DNA of 64,000 nt. It comes from Apoda limacodes (Eukaryota; Arthropoda; Insecta; Lepidoptera; Limacodidae). How positions within the stretch are numbered: the stretch's first letter is position 1; the number at the start of each line of letters is the position of its first letter. The stretch spans positions 377,001-441,000 of the forward strand of contig OX291553.1 in the NCBI GenBank assembly GCA_946406115.1, read 5' to 3'. The notes under the pieces are model-generated. The model made no database searches. It saw only the letters and a program-made list of their open reading frames with translations, and was not told the DNA's origin. Below are positions 10,646-22,338 of the stretch, in pieces. A program made the position numbers and the translations under genes.

Positions 10646-11089
10646 GAAATTTTAATATTAACTCCTAGCGGAACACCATTTTTATGGCAGACCAAACTTA
10701 GTTGTAATCACGTCGCAATCTTGCCAAAAAGTAGGAATATCGCAGCAACACCGTAATTAGTTTAGCTTCCGTTCTATTTGTTTAGGGTATTCCCCAACTA
10801 GAATAAATTATTTCTGGTTGTTGGTTTACGATGTGCAACCTGGACCTTCAGGAATTCAGTCAACTCAACCTGATTCTTCTGACATCGAAAGCGATTAGCC
10901 ATACTTATTTATATTAAGATTAATTTAGATTCAAAATTTGTATTGAAATTAATAAAAACTTCTTTTTATGCAATTTTGTTCATGCAAAGCTAGCGGAATT
11001 TAGCGCTATGTTTTGTTACAGCAAATTAGCGAAATCTAGCGCTTTTTTCAGGCGCTTTTAGCTCTGAGGTCAGAGAGGTGGCAGCACTG
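10646..11089 (-). mobile_element. hAT MITE, cut by the palindrome edge
   Basis: This is the mirror of the complete 506-bp MITE at 18734-19239 but lacks its outer 62 bases, because the palindrome begins at 10646. The end still present reads AGGTGGCAGCACTG at about 11076-11089, followed by the host flank gttcgtgc. It has no coding capacity. Confidence 0.8.
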
Positions 11090-11382
11090 GTTCGTGCTAA
11101 ATAGTCACTACATTTCTGTTCGCTGAATTTTTTCACATTATCTATACGTTACGTTGTGTATTTTGTGTTCCTCCGTGTTGATTGCTGCACAGCTGTCATA
11201 TATTAAAATGCCTATAGGATCTGTTCTGAAACGGCAGGCGAGAGAACTAGTGATCAAGGTTCGTAATTACTCTTAAGCAGAGTAACAAAATGGTGGCCCG
11301 CTCTTACCAGTGTCGCAAGTGCGAGAGCGTGTTGCGGCCGCATTAGGATTTAGTGTCCACTACTGTTTTAAAAATTACTACC

Positions 11383-12859
11383 CAGCGGCGGCCTTACCAA
11401 TAGCGAGGCTCCGGGGGCAGGTCTTTGCGAGGCCCTTTGTCCTTCGTAAAAAGTAGTAGTAGTAAGTTAGTATGCGAAAGAAGGTCTGATTGTTTGGTTT
11501 AGGTATTTGCCGAGAAATACTAAAGTTATGCAAATAAATAAAATTAGAGTTTAAAATTTACAACATTGAAAGATTTTCAAAATTAACAAATACAGTGATG
11601 ATAAATTTTGAAATCGATGTTTGCGGCTTTTGCTAAGACTAAAATCTTCAATTAAAGCACAATAAACAATCTTACGAATGAGCTACGTCATTTTCGATTG
11701 AAAGTATAGCAAGGGCTGAAAGCCGATCTTGTGTCATCGAATTCCTCAAATTTGTTTTAATAATTTTGAGCCTCGAAAAACTCCTTTCAGCAGACGCAAC
11801 TGTTACAGGTGTGGTGGCAACAATTCTCAGAACTATTTCAATAGTGGGGTAAACTACAGTTATTTTTTTTCTATTATGTATTTTTTACGGGAAATAAAAC
11901 AACTTTAACCCGTTGGACCTTTAAATACAATCTCAGTTCGGTCTACATCAGTAATTGTTATGGTCCACAAACCGGGGTCATTTTGAGGATTCAGATTTTC
12001 CATTCCAGCAGTCATGGATGTAGAATTAGACTCGGACTCAGATTCGCGTTCTTGACTGGATAGCGTTGACGGCGGCACCGGTGACCTAAGGAAAATGATG
12101 AAGTTAATTCATTATCATTCTCGCTGTTTTTACTTGATGACGGCGGCGGCACCCATGATGATGTGGAAGGAATGTTTTCAGCTGGATCAGGATTAGAGTC
12201 ACTTTCAGTCAGTAAATGTTTTGTAGAGGTTTCTTGATTATCTTTTTTTATATATATTTACATAAAGATCCACGTAGATTTTCTTCTACCTGCTTTCTTT
12301 TGAAAGCTCGTTTCCTTTTTGAACTACCTGACTCAAATTTTCTGCCGGCATCACGATCACGCGAACTCATTTCGTAAATCTTGTTTTGTTTCGCACAAAC
12401 AGTCAGATATAATTTTTAAGTATCTCACAGTTTTTTTTACACTTTTCCAGCATACTCAATACTTTAAATACTATAAAAACGTAATTTTCAATTAAATTGA
12501 AAGATATGTACGGTACAGTAACGACTTTGTAACTCATATTGCAAGCAAAATAATTCCAAGGTGACAAGAGTTGCCTAAATACAATAAATGATATTGATTG
12601 ATTGATTGACCCGTGTGCTATGCGATTAAAAAACCGATCTTCAAGTGTTTCGAGGCGAGATATTAATGTATTAGTTAACTAACTTTATATTAATTTATTG
12701 CTATGTTATAACCTGAATAAATAATTAAGGATCAAAATCAAAAGTTTTAAAAAAGAAATATAGTTAATAAAAAAATTTTGCTTGGGTTTTTGGCGAGGCC
12801 CCTGCAAGAGCGAGGCCCCGGGTGATTGCCCTGTTCGCCACCCCCTAAGGCCGCCTCTG
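11383..12859 (-). mobile_element. Internally deleted hAT element (1,477 bp) with perfect 8-bp TSD, copy 1
   Basis: The ends read CAGCGGCGGCCTTA and, on the reverse complement of the right side, CAGAGGCGGCCTTA. The 8-bp duplication TTACTACC flanks both sides exactly (11375-11382 and 12860-12867). It sits inside a DDE transposase gene. A remnant transposase lies inside on the minus strand. CAG-type ends with 8-bp duplications define hAT elements. Confidence 0.88.
11672..12370 (-). pseudogene. ZMYM1-like hAT transposase, only N- and C-terminal parts, copy 1
   Basis: Reading on the minus strand, MSSRDRDAGRKFESG with a basic stretch opens the N-terminal part. After a stop and frame change, DPGLWTITITDVDRTEIVF and KGPTG match the conserved pre-zinc-finger block of ZMYM1-like hAT proteins. 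The rest of the gene is missing up to a short C-terminal piece with TPVTVASAERSFSRLKIIK, the hAT dimerisation motif. The catalytic core is deleted, so the copy is non-autonomous. Identical copies occur at 17453-18151 and 21351-22049 on the plus strand. Confidence 0.72.
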
Positions 12860-13930
12860 TTACTACCGAAGCTTACGGTTCAAGCGGCATGTAGGAAAAT
12901 AAGCTTCGTACGCCGAAGAAAAAACGCCAACCACGTCGTGTGACATCGGTTGACAACTTCGACGCTGACGCTATTTGCCGTCATATATGTGATATTACTT
13001 GCGCAAAGAAATTCCAACACTTAAAAAACTTGTAGTTTCTTTACGTGAATGTGGTTTGTTCCATGGCCAAAAATCGTCATTAAGCTTGGTTTGGAAAGAA
13101 ATTGGATTTTCTTATAAAAAATCGGACAAACGTAAAATATTGATGGAGCGTCACAACGTCGCTATGGCTCTCTGCGAAAGATATCAGCTTGGTCAAATGT
13201 TATTTTCACTGACGAGACTTTGTTTAATGGGAACAGGTGAACGCCTTCTCATATGCCATGCAGGGTCTACGAAAGGATTCGTGTCAGATGCTTTAATGGC
13301 CTTTAAATTCAAGAAAACAGTGGCCTACCACGAAGAAATGAACGCGGAGATTTGCGAAGGAAACCATCCAAAGAACCATGCAAAGAAATGGTGCAATCTC
13401 TGGAAGAACCCTCGATATATATTATGGACCACGCTACATATCACTCCAGACACTTAATAAAATGCCGACGCAGGCCAATAAAAAACAATAGATAATTGAC
13501 TGGCTCCAACGTCATGGCGAAAATGTGGATAAGTATTGGATATTTTAAAATCGAAAATAAGCCTCCCTAAAAGATATATTACCGACGAAATAGCTGCCGA
13601 ATGTGGTAATTGGGTTCTTCGACTTCCGCCGTATCATTGCCAGTACAATGCTATAGAACTAGTATGGGCACAAATCAAAGGACACGCCGCTCGAAACAAT
13701 ACCCACCCACCTTTTACGGCAAACAAGATGTTAGATTTATTTAAAAATGCATGTGCGGAAGTAACTCTGGGAAAAAATTGTGACAAGAACCCTAAACATT
13801 ATAGCGTCGGATTGGGAAATTCATGTGGCATTCGATAATATAGAAGTACAGGAACTTATATATAATAAATGTTAGAGAGAGCTCATCGAGTGACAGTGAC
13901 GATTCATCAGATTTTTATTTAAATAAATAA

Positions 13931-14866
13931 ATAAAGAATCAACATAATATAATTACATCTTGTAATGAAATGTAATATTAGTTAATAAATTTGTACAAAA
14001 TTATCCGGCAATAGTTTAGTTTCTTACATTTTGTAAAAAAATATCGGGTTTGTTATCGTGTTACGTTTATCGATAGCTCCATCAGTTTCTCCGACTCTTC
14101 TATGACCTTGTACGTGCGTAAGCGTCATATTTTTATTAAATAATGTATACTTAATGTAAAAAAGACGCTCGTTCAACTTTCTACAGGAGCTGTCATCGAA
14201 AAATAAAGAAAAGGAAATAGATGATTACGCTTCCATGTGTTTGTATTTCGATGGGTGGAGCAGGTTAAATCATTTTGAAGGCTCTTCCTATACCAATATT
14301 AGAGGCTCTCTGTCCTTAAAAAAAATTTGGCTGGATACATTTTTGCAAGGTTATCTAACGACGAAGGGATATCAGAACACACTCCACAAGTTACTTACTT
14401 GCGAAAGTAATGTAACCTGACCAAATTAATATAAAACTACAAATATAATATCTAGTTACATACCTATCAAAATAAACTTACCTAAAAATACACAACGGCA
14501 AAAGAGGACCTAATTTACCAACCAATAAAAAACTCTAAATTACCCTATAAACATTATATAAGTAAAAATATAGTTTTCAACCTTTTATTTTGACTGTAAC
14601 ATTTGAAGTTTCGCCAAAATGACATGAGGCAATCGTTGATAGAGGGGCGAGAATCTCTGTCCGATTATATAATTTTAGACGATGTGTTAAGCGAAATGGT
14701 AAAATCGGGTTGACAGCACTTTGGTCAGGAGCACAGGAACAAGAGGAAACTTATTGCCTGGTATCAAAACTAATGTATGTAATCACAAATAAATGTGTGG
14801 TGAACTGAGATCCAAATATATGTGTTAAAATAGGATGTGTGTACAAAATGCTCTTACTACAGCTAC

Positions 14867-14870
<4 letters not shown>
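13931..14870. other. AT-rich arm interior without a recognised gene
   Basis: This part of the palindrome arm has a 61-residue frame at 14235-14420 (starting MCLYFDGWSRLNHF) and a run near 14620 starting MTRQSLIEGRESLSDY that looks faintly coding. Neither has a domain I recognise. The same sequence is mirrored at 14953-15892. Confidence 0.4.

Positions 14871-14952
<82 letters not shown>
14871..14952. repeat. (AT)41 tract at the palindrome centre
   Basis: Exactly 82 bases of alternating A and T, centred on 14911.5, the symmetry point of the flanking arms. Such tracts readily form cruciforms and are known fragile or hairpin-initiating sequences. The mirrored poly-YI frames over it are meaningless. 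Confidence 0.95.
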
Positions 14953-14956
<4 letters not shown>

Positions 14957-16963
14957 GTAGCTGTAGTAAGAGCATTTTGTACACACATCCTATTTTAACA
15001 CATATATTTGGATCTCAGTTCACCACACATTTATTTGTGATTACATACATTAGTTTTGATACCAGGCAATAAGTTTCCTCTTGTTCCTGTGCTCCTGACC
15101 AAAGTGCTGTCAACCCGATTTTACCATTTCGCTTAACACATCGTCTAAAATTATATAATCGGACAGAGATTCTCGCCCCTCTATCAACGATTGCCTCATG
15201 TCATTTTGGCGAAACTTCAAATGTTACAGTCAAAATAAAAGGTTGAAAACTATATTTTTACTTATATAATGTTTATAGGGTAATTTAGAGTTTTTTATTG
15301 GTTGGTAAATTAGGTCCTCTTTTGCCGTTGTGTATTTTTAGGTAAGTTTATTTTGATAGGTATGTAACTAGATATTATATTTGTAGTTTTATATTAATTT
15401 GGTCAGGTTACATTACTTTCGCAAGTAAGTAACTTGTGGAGTGTGTTCTGATATCCCTTCGTCGTTAGATAACCTTGCAAAAATGTATCCAGCCAAATTT
15501 TTTTTAAGGACAGAGAGCCTCTAATATTGGTATAGGAAGAGCCTTCAAAATGATTTAACCTGCTCCACCCATCGAAATACAAACACATGGAAGCGTAATC
15601 ATCTATTTCCTTTTCTTTATTTTTCGATGACAGCTCCTGTAGAAAGTTGAACGAGCGTCTTTTTTACATTAAGTATACATTATTTAATAAAAATATGACG
15701 CTTACGCACGTACAAGGTCATAGAAGAGTCGGAGAAACTGATGGAGCTATCGATAAACGTAACACGATAACAAACCCGATATTTTTTTACAAAATGTAAG
15801 AAACTAAACTATTGCCGGATAATTTTGTACAAATTTATTAACTAATATTACATTTCATTACAAGATGTAATTATATTATGTTGATTCTTTATTTATTTAT
15901 TTAAATAAAAATCTGATGAATCGTCACTGTCACTCGATGAGCTCTCTCTAACATTTATTATATATAAGTTCCTGTACTTCTATATTATCGAATGCCACAT
16001 GAATTTCCCAATCCGACGCTATAATGTTTAGGGTTCTTGTCACAATTTTTTCCCAGAGTTACTTCCGCACATGCATTTTTAAATAAATCTAACATCTTGT
16101 TTGCCGTAAAAGGTGGGTGGGTATTGTTTCGAGCGGCGTGTCCTTTGATTTGTGCCCATACTAGTTCTATAGCATTGTACTGGCAATGATACGGCGGAAG
16201 TCGAAGAACCCAATTACCACATTCGGCAGCTATTTCGTCGGTAATATATCTTTTAGGGAGGCTTATTTTCGATTTTAAAATATCCAATACTTATCCACAT
16301 TTTCGCCATGACGTTGGAGCCAGTCAATTATCTATTGTTTTTTATTGGCCTGCGTCGGCATTTTATTAAGTGTCTGGAGTGATATGTAGCGTGGTCCATA
16401 ATATATATCGAGGGTTCTTCCAGAGATTGCACCATTTCTTTGCATGGTTCTTTGGATGGTTTCCTTCGCAAATCTCCGCGTTCATTTCTTCGTGGTAGGC
16501 CACTGTTTTCTTGAATTTAAAGGCCATTAAAGCATCTGACACGAATCCTTTCGTAGACCCTGCATGGCATATGAGAAGGCGTTCACCTGTTCCCATTAAA
16601 CAAAGTCTCGTCAGTGAAAATAACATTTGACCAAGCTGATATCTTTCGCAGAGAGCCATAGCGACGTTGTGACGCTCCATCAATATTTTACGTTTGTCCG
16701 ATTTTTTATAAGAAAATCCAATTTCTTTCCAAACCAAGCTTAATGACGATTTTTGGCCATGGAACAAACCACATTCACGTAAAGAAACTACAAGTTTTTT
16801 AAGTGTTGGAATTTCTTTGCGCAAGTAATATCACATATATGACGGCAAATAGCGTCAGCGTCGAAGTTGTCAACCGATGTCACACGACGTGGTTGGCGTT
16901 TTTTCTTCGGCGTACGAAGCTTATTTTCCTACATGCCGCTTGAACCGTAAGCTTCGGTAGTAA

Positions 16964-18440
16964 CAGAGGCGGCCTTAGGGGGTGGCGAACAGGGCAATCA
17001 CCCGGGGCCTCGCTCTTGCAGGGGCCTCGCCAAAAACCCAAGCAAAATTTTTTTATTAACTATATTTCTTTTTTAAAACTTTTGATTTTGATCCTTAATT
17101 ATTTATTCAGGTTATAACATAGCAATAAATTAATATAAAGTTAGTTAACTAATACATTAATATCTCGCCTCGAAACACTTGAAGATCGGTTTTTTAATCG
17201 CATAGCACACGGGTCAATCAATCAATCAATATCATTTATTGTATTTAGGCAACTCTTGTCACCTTGGAATTATTTTGCTTGCAATATGAGTTACAAAGTC
17301 GTTACTGTACCGTACATATCTTTCAATTTAATTGAAAATTACGTTTTTATAGTATTTAAAGTATTGAGTATGCTGGAAAAGTGTAAAAAAAACTGTGAGA
17401 TACTTAAAAATTATATCTGACTGTTTGTGCGAAACAAAACAAGATTTACGAAATGAGTTCGCGTGATCGTGATGCCGGCAGAAAATTTGAGTCAGGTAGT
17501 TCAAAAAGGAAACGAGCTTTCAAAAGAAAGCAGGTAGAAGAAAATCTACGTGGATCTTTATGTAAATATATATAAAAAAAGATAATCAAGAAACCTCTAC
17601 AAAACATTTACTGACTGAAAGTGACTCTAATCCTGATCCAGCTGAAAACATTCCTTCCACATCATCATGGGTGCCGCCGCCGTCATCAAGTAAAAACAGC
17701 GAGAATGATAATGAATTAACTTCATCATTTTCCTTAGGTCACCGGTGCCGCCGTCAACGCTATCCAGTCAAGAACGCGAATCTGAGTCCGAGTCTAATTC
17801 TACATCCATGACTGCTGGAATGGAAAATCTGAATCCTCAAAATGACCCCGGTTTGTGGACCATAACAATTACTGATGTAGACCGAACTGAGATTGTATTT
17901 AAAGGTCCAACGGGTTAAAGTTGTTTTATTTCCCGTAAAAAATACATAATAGAAAAAAAATAACTGTAGTTTACCCCACTATTGAAATAGTTCTGAGAAT
18001 TGTTGCCACCACACCTGTAACAGTTGCGTCTGCTGAAAGGAGTTTTTCGAGGCTCAAAATTATTAAAACAAATTTGAGGAATTCGATGACACAAGATCGG
18101 CTTTCAGCCCTTGCTATACTTTCAATCGAAAATGACGTAGCTCATTCGTAAGATTGTTTATTGTGCTTTAATTGAAGATTTTAGTCTTAGCAAAAGCCGC
18201 AAACATCGATTTCAAAATTTATCATCACTGTATTTGTTAATTTTGAAAATCTTTCAATGTTGTAAATTTTAAACTCTAATTTTATTTATTTGCATAACTT
18301 TAGTATTTCTCGGCAAATACCTAAACCAAACAATCAGACCTTCTTTCGCATACTAACTTACTACTACTACTTTTTACGAAGGACAAAGGGCCTCGCAAAG
18401 ACCTGCCCCCGGAGCCTCGCTATTGGTAAGGCCGCCGCTG
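16964..18440 (+). mobile_element. Internally deleted hAT element, copy 2
   Basis: Mirror of the element at 11383-12859, with its TTACTACC/GGTAGTAA flanks preserved. It carries the transposase remnant 17453-18151 on the plus strand. Confidence 0.87.
17453..18151 (+). pseudogene. ZMYM1-like hAT transposase remnant, copy 2
   Basis: The ATG at 17453 opens MSSRDRDAGRKFESG. The KGPTG block ends in a TAA near 17918, and the dimerisation piece with VASAERSFSRLK (about 17980-18149) ends SIENDVAHS before TAA at 18149-18151. The central zinc finger and catalytic regions are absent. Position 17861 is C here, and the left arm carries the matching G, but the third copy has G at 21759. Confidence 0.72.
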
Positions 18441-18733
18441 GGTAGTAATTTTTAAAACAGTAGTGGACACTAAATCCTAATGCGGCCGCAACACGCTCTC
18501 GCACTTGCGACACTGGTAAGAGCGGGCCACCATTTTGTTACTCTGCTTAAGAGTAATTACGAACCTTGATCACTAGTTCTCTCGCCTGCCGTTTCAGAAC
18601 AGATCCTATAGGCATTTTAATATATGACAGCTGTGCAGCAATCAACACGGAGGAACACAAAATACACAACGTAACGTATAGATAATGTGAAAAAATTCAG
18701 CGAACAGAAATGTAGTGACTATTTAGCACGAAC

Positions 18734-19239
18734 CAGTGCTGCCACCTCTCTGACCTCAGAGCTAAAAGCGCCTGAAAAAAGCGCTAGATTTCGCTAATTT
18801 GCTGTAACAAAACATAGCGCTAAATTCCGCTAGCTTTGCATGAACAAAATTGCATAAAAAGAAGTTTTTATTAATTTCAATACAAATTTTGAATCTAAAT
18901 TAATCTTAATATAAATAAGTATGGCTAATCGCTTTCGATGTCAGAAGAATCAGGTTGAGTTGACTGAATTCCTGAAGGTCCAGGTTGCACATCGTAAACC
19001 AACAACCAGAAATAATTTATTCTAGTTGGGGAATACCCTAAACAAATAGAACGGAAGCTAAACTAATTACGGTGTTGCTGCGATATTCCTACTTTTTGGC
19101 AAGATTGCGACGTGATTACAACTAAGTTTGGTCTGCCATAAAAATGGTGTTCCGCTAGGAGTTAATATTAAAATTTCGGCGCTATGTGTCCCAAAAAAGC
19201 GCTAGATCTAACTCCAAAAGCGCTAAGGTGGCAGCACTG
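18734..19239 (+). mobile_element. hAT MITE (506 bp) with near-perfect 8-bp TSD
   Basis: The left end is CAGTGCTGCCACCT and the reverse complement of the right end is identical. Flanks are GCACGAAC (18726-18733) and GCAAGAAC (19240-19247), matching at 7 of 8 bases. Subterminal 'agcgct' words are repeated on both sides, as in many hAT elements. No protein is encoded; the short frame at 19168-19389 is a chance overlap. Confidence 0.85.
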
Positions 19240-19247
19240 GCAAGAAC

Positions 19248-20018
19248 GTCTTGTTGCGAGTGACAGAAAAAAACAAACACAACATGGCGGTGGGCCATTG
19301 AGTGTTCCCACCTTGAAAAAATATATTTGAATGTTTTTGTTGTATTTGTCTTTGTTCAAAACATAATAAATATATGCGATCGATATCATTACTTATTTGG
19401 TCACAACACTACAACTATCAAAAAAAAGGGAAGGAAATGGTAAAAAATGGTATTTAAATACCAATTTATACCCGGTATTGTATATAAATGGTGGGTATAA
19501 AAAAATAAAATCGTTTCTTGGATACATTTATCGTGTATTTGGTAGTAAAATTGTTTAGAATGCTAAAGAAACATAGAAAATAATCAAATTGTTAAACATT
19601 TAAAATAGATAAAATAAAATCACGTCATTTATTTACATTACAGCTGTGCATGCTTACAAACCGTAAAGTTCAGCGGTGCCTCGTAGCGAGCTACATATAA
19701 ACAAATTCTGTACTTATATCCAAAATTTACTTATCAAATACTATGAAATTTTGTAGACATGTTCTAAGAACAAATATAGCATTATACCAGTTTTCTATTA
19801 AACTAAATATAAAAGTTAACACAGGATTCAAGGTTTTAATGCAAGCAGTCTTAAATACAATTTCAAGCCAAAAAAAAAACAATTTTCAGGATTTAAAAAA
19901 AAACACAGATATAAATATTTGGCTTGAGAGTAAGTATACAAAACTTCATACTGTTTCATTAGTAATTGCCAAAATAAAGTACATAATTCAACTTTTTATG
20001 GTCTTAGACTTTTTATAT
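19248..20018. other. AT-rich sequence beyond the palindrome, first unit
   Basis: It contains 'aaataccaatttatacccgg' with inverted 'gggtat/atacccc'-type words, as seen near 29690-29790 and 51880-51990. These look like terminal parts of a hAT family. The frame at 19743-20087 (starting MKFCRHVLRTNI) has no recognised domain. The same DNA recurs at 23146-23916. Confidence 0.35.
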
Positions 20019-20861
20019 GTATTGTTTCGAGCGGCGTGTCCTTTGATTTGTGCCCATACTAGTTCTATAGCATTGTACTGGCAATGATACGGCGGAAGTC
20101 GAAGAACCCAATTACCACATTCGGCAGCTATTTCGTCGGTAATATATCTTTTAGGGAGGCTTATTTTCGATTTTAAAATATCCAATACTTATCCACATTT
20201 TCGCCATGACGTTGGAGCCAGTCAATTATCTATTGTTTTTTATTGGCCTGCGTCGGCATTTTATTAAGTGTCTGGAGTGATATGTAGCGTGGTCCATAAT
20301 ATATATCGAGGGTTCTTCCAGAGATTGCACCATTTCTTTGCATGGTTCTTTGGATGGTTTCCTTCGCAAATCTCCGCGTTCATTTCTTCGTGGTAGGCCA
20401 CTGTTTTCTTGAATTTAAAGGCCATTAAAGCATCTGACACGAATCCTTTCGTAGACCCTGCATGGCATATGAGAAGGCGTTCACCTGTTCCCATTAAACA
20501 AAGTCTCGTCAGTGAAAATAACATTTGACCAAGCTGATATCTTTCGCAGAGAGCCATAGCGACGTTGTGACGCTCCATCAATATTTTACGTTTGTCCGAT
20601 TTTTTATAAGAAAATCCAATTTCTTTCCAAACCAAGCTTAATGACGATTTTTGGCCATGGAACAAACCACATTCACGTAAAGAAACTACAAGTTTTTTAA
20701 GTGTTGGAATTTCTTTGCGCAAGTAATATCACATATATGACGGCAAATAGCGTCAGCGTCGAAGTTGTCAACCGATGTCACACGACGTGGTTGGCGTTTT
20801 TTCTTCGGCGTACGAAGCTTATTTTCCTACATGCCGCTTGAACCGTAAGCTTCGGTAGTAA

Positions 20862-22338
20862 CAGAGGCGGCCTTAGGGGGTGGCGAACAGGGCAATCACC
20901 CGGGGCCTCGCTCTTGCAGGGGCCTCGCCAAAAACCCAAGCAAAATTTTTTTATTAACTATATTTCTTTTTTAAAACTTTTGATTTTGATCCTTAATTAT
21001 TTATTCAGGTTATAACATAGCAATAAATTAATATAAAGTTAGTTAACTAATACATTAATATCTCGCCTCGAAACACTTGAAGATCGGTTTTTTAATCGCA
21101 TAGCACACGGGTCAATCAATCAATCAATATCATTTATTGTATTTAGGCAACTCTTGTCACCTTGGAATTATTTTGCTTGCAATATGAGTTACAAAGTCGT
21201 TACTGTACCGTACATATCTTTCAATTTAATTGAAAATTACGTTTTTATAGTATTTAAAGTATTGAGTATGCTGGAAAAGTGTAAAAAAAACTGTGAGATA
21301 CTTAAAAATTATATCTGACTGTTTGTGCGAAACAAAACAAGATTTACGAAATGAGTTCGCGTGATCGTGATGCCGGCAGAAAATTTGAGTCAGGTAGTTC
21401 AAAAAGGAAACGAGCTTTCAAAAGAAAGCAGGTAGAAGAAAATCTACGTGGATCTTTATGTAAATATATATAAAAAAAGATAATCAAGAAACCTCTACAA
21501 AACATTTACTGACTGAAAGTGACTCTAATCCTGATCCAGCTGAAAACATTCCTTCCACATCATCATGGGTGCCGCCGCCGTCATCAAGTAAAAACAGCGA
21601 GAATGATAATGAATTAACTTCATCATTTTCCTTAGGTCACCGGTGCCGCCGTCAACGCTATCCAGTCAAGAACGCGAATCTGAGTCCGAGTCTAATTCTA
21701 CATCCATGACTGCTGGAATGGAAAATCTGAATCCTCAAAATGACCCCGGTTTGTGGACGATAACAATTACTGATGTAGACCGAACTGAGATTGTATTTAA
21801 AGGTCCAACGGGTTAAAGTTGTTTTATTTCCCGTAAAAAATACATAATAGAAAAAAAATAACTGTAGTTTACCCCACTATTGAAATAGTTCTGAGAATTG
21901 TTGCCACCACACCTGTAACAGTTGCGTCTGCTGAAAGGAGTTTTTCGAGGCTCAAAATTATTAAAACAAATTTGAGGAATTCGATGACACAAGATCGGCT
22001 TTCAGCCCTTGCTATACTTTCAATCGAAAATGACGTAGCTCATTCGTAAGATTGTTTATTGTGCTTTAATTGAAGATTTTAGTCTTAGCAAAAGCCGCAA
22101 ACATCGATTTCAAAATTTATCATCACTGTATTTGTTAATTTTGAAAATCTTTCAATGTTGTAAATTTTAAACTCTAATTTTATTTATTTGCATAACTTTA
22201 GTATTTCTCGGCAAATACCTAAACCAAACAATCAGACCTTCTTTCGCATACTAACTTACTACTACTACTTTTTACGAAGGACAAAGGGCCTCGCAAAGAC
22301 CTGCCCCCGGAGCCTCGCTATTGGTAAGGCCGCCGCTG
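20862..22338 (+). mobile_element. Internally deleted hAT element, copy 3
   Basis: Third copy of the 1,477-bp hAT with the same ends and flanks, at +3898 from copy 2. Its transposase remnant is at 21351-22049 (plus strand): an N-terminal block, then only the dimerisation motif. Confidence 0.87.
21351..22049 (+). pseudogene. ZMYM1-like hAT transposase remnant, copy 3
   Basis: Same N-terminal and C-terminal pieces as copy 2, at +3898. It carries the single substitution noticed between units (G at 21759), in the DPGLW block, changing 'ggaccataac' to 'ggacgataac'. Confidence 0.72.

Larger units (their letters stand above)
11208..13930 (+). pseudogene. DDE transposase (IS630/Tc1/mariner-like), copy 1, split by a hAT element
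   Basis: The gene starts with MPIGSVLKRQAREL (ATG at 11208). It is interrupted at 11383-12859 by a hAT insertion and resumes at 12868. Conserved pieces follow: RVTSVDNFDADAICRHI, EIGFSYKKSDKRKILMERH, FTDET (first catalytic Asp, in another frame at about 13217), IMDHATYHSRHL (second Asp, about 13425) and LRLPPYHCQYNAIELVWAQI (acidic third residue, about 13620-13675). It ends in an acidic Ser/Asp tail and a TAA near 13930. At least three frame changes and an internal stop disable it. The family resembles DDE endonuclease genes found widely in insects. Two more copies here share the same lesions. Confidence 0.7.
10646..14911. repeat. Left arm of an 8.5-kb palindrome
   Basis: This arm is the reverse complement of 14912-19177. 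Every matching landmark I checked obeys position sum 29823: the reading frames at 12999/16824, 13536/16287 and 14235/15588, and the mirrored edges 10646/19177. No insertion or deletion therefore separates the arms. Every stretch I compared was identical. The arm holds, from outside inward, a truncated hAT MITE, a DDE transposase pseudogene split by a hAT element, about 900 bp of AT-rich DNA and half of the central AT tract. Confidence 0.92.
15893..18615 (-). pseudogene. DDE transposase pseudogene, copy 2
   Basis: Mirror image of the copy at 11208-13930, with the same frames, lesions and hAT insertion (16964-18440). Reading 3' to 5', its ATG is at 18615-18613 and the acidic C-terminal tail ends near 15893. 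The LRLPPYHCQYNAIELVWAQI block is at about 16148-16205. Because both copies share every frameshift seen, the gene was already dead when the palindrome formed. Confidence 0.7.
14912..19177. repeat. Right arm of the 8.5-kb palindrome
   Basis: Reverse complement of 10646-14911 with no net length change. Beyond 19177 the right side continues into the remaining 62 bases of the hAT MITE and on into other sequence, while the left side switches at 10645 to unrelated AT-rich DNA. The right side therefore keeps the older, longer context. Confidence 0.92.
16121..20018. repeat. First unit of a 3,898-bp direct tandem duplication
   Basis: The next 3,898 bases (20019-23916) repeat this unit. The frames starting at 16824, 19389 and 19743 reappear at exactly +3898. 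The unit starts inside the DDE pseudogene ('gtattgtttcgagcgg') and ends at 'gactttttatat'. It spans most of the right palindrome arm plus 841 bp beyond it. Confidence 0.92.

Noticed and set aside
14751..15072. Mirrored 77-residue frames with poly-(YI) on both strands
   Set aside because: They are simply the (AT)41 tract and its mirrored flanks read in a chance frame.
19743..20087. 114-residue frame ending in the duplicated DDE sequence
   Set aside because: The reading crosses the duplication junction; its counterpart at 23641 ends differently, and no domain is seen.
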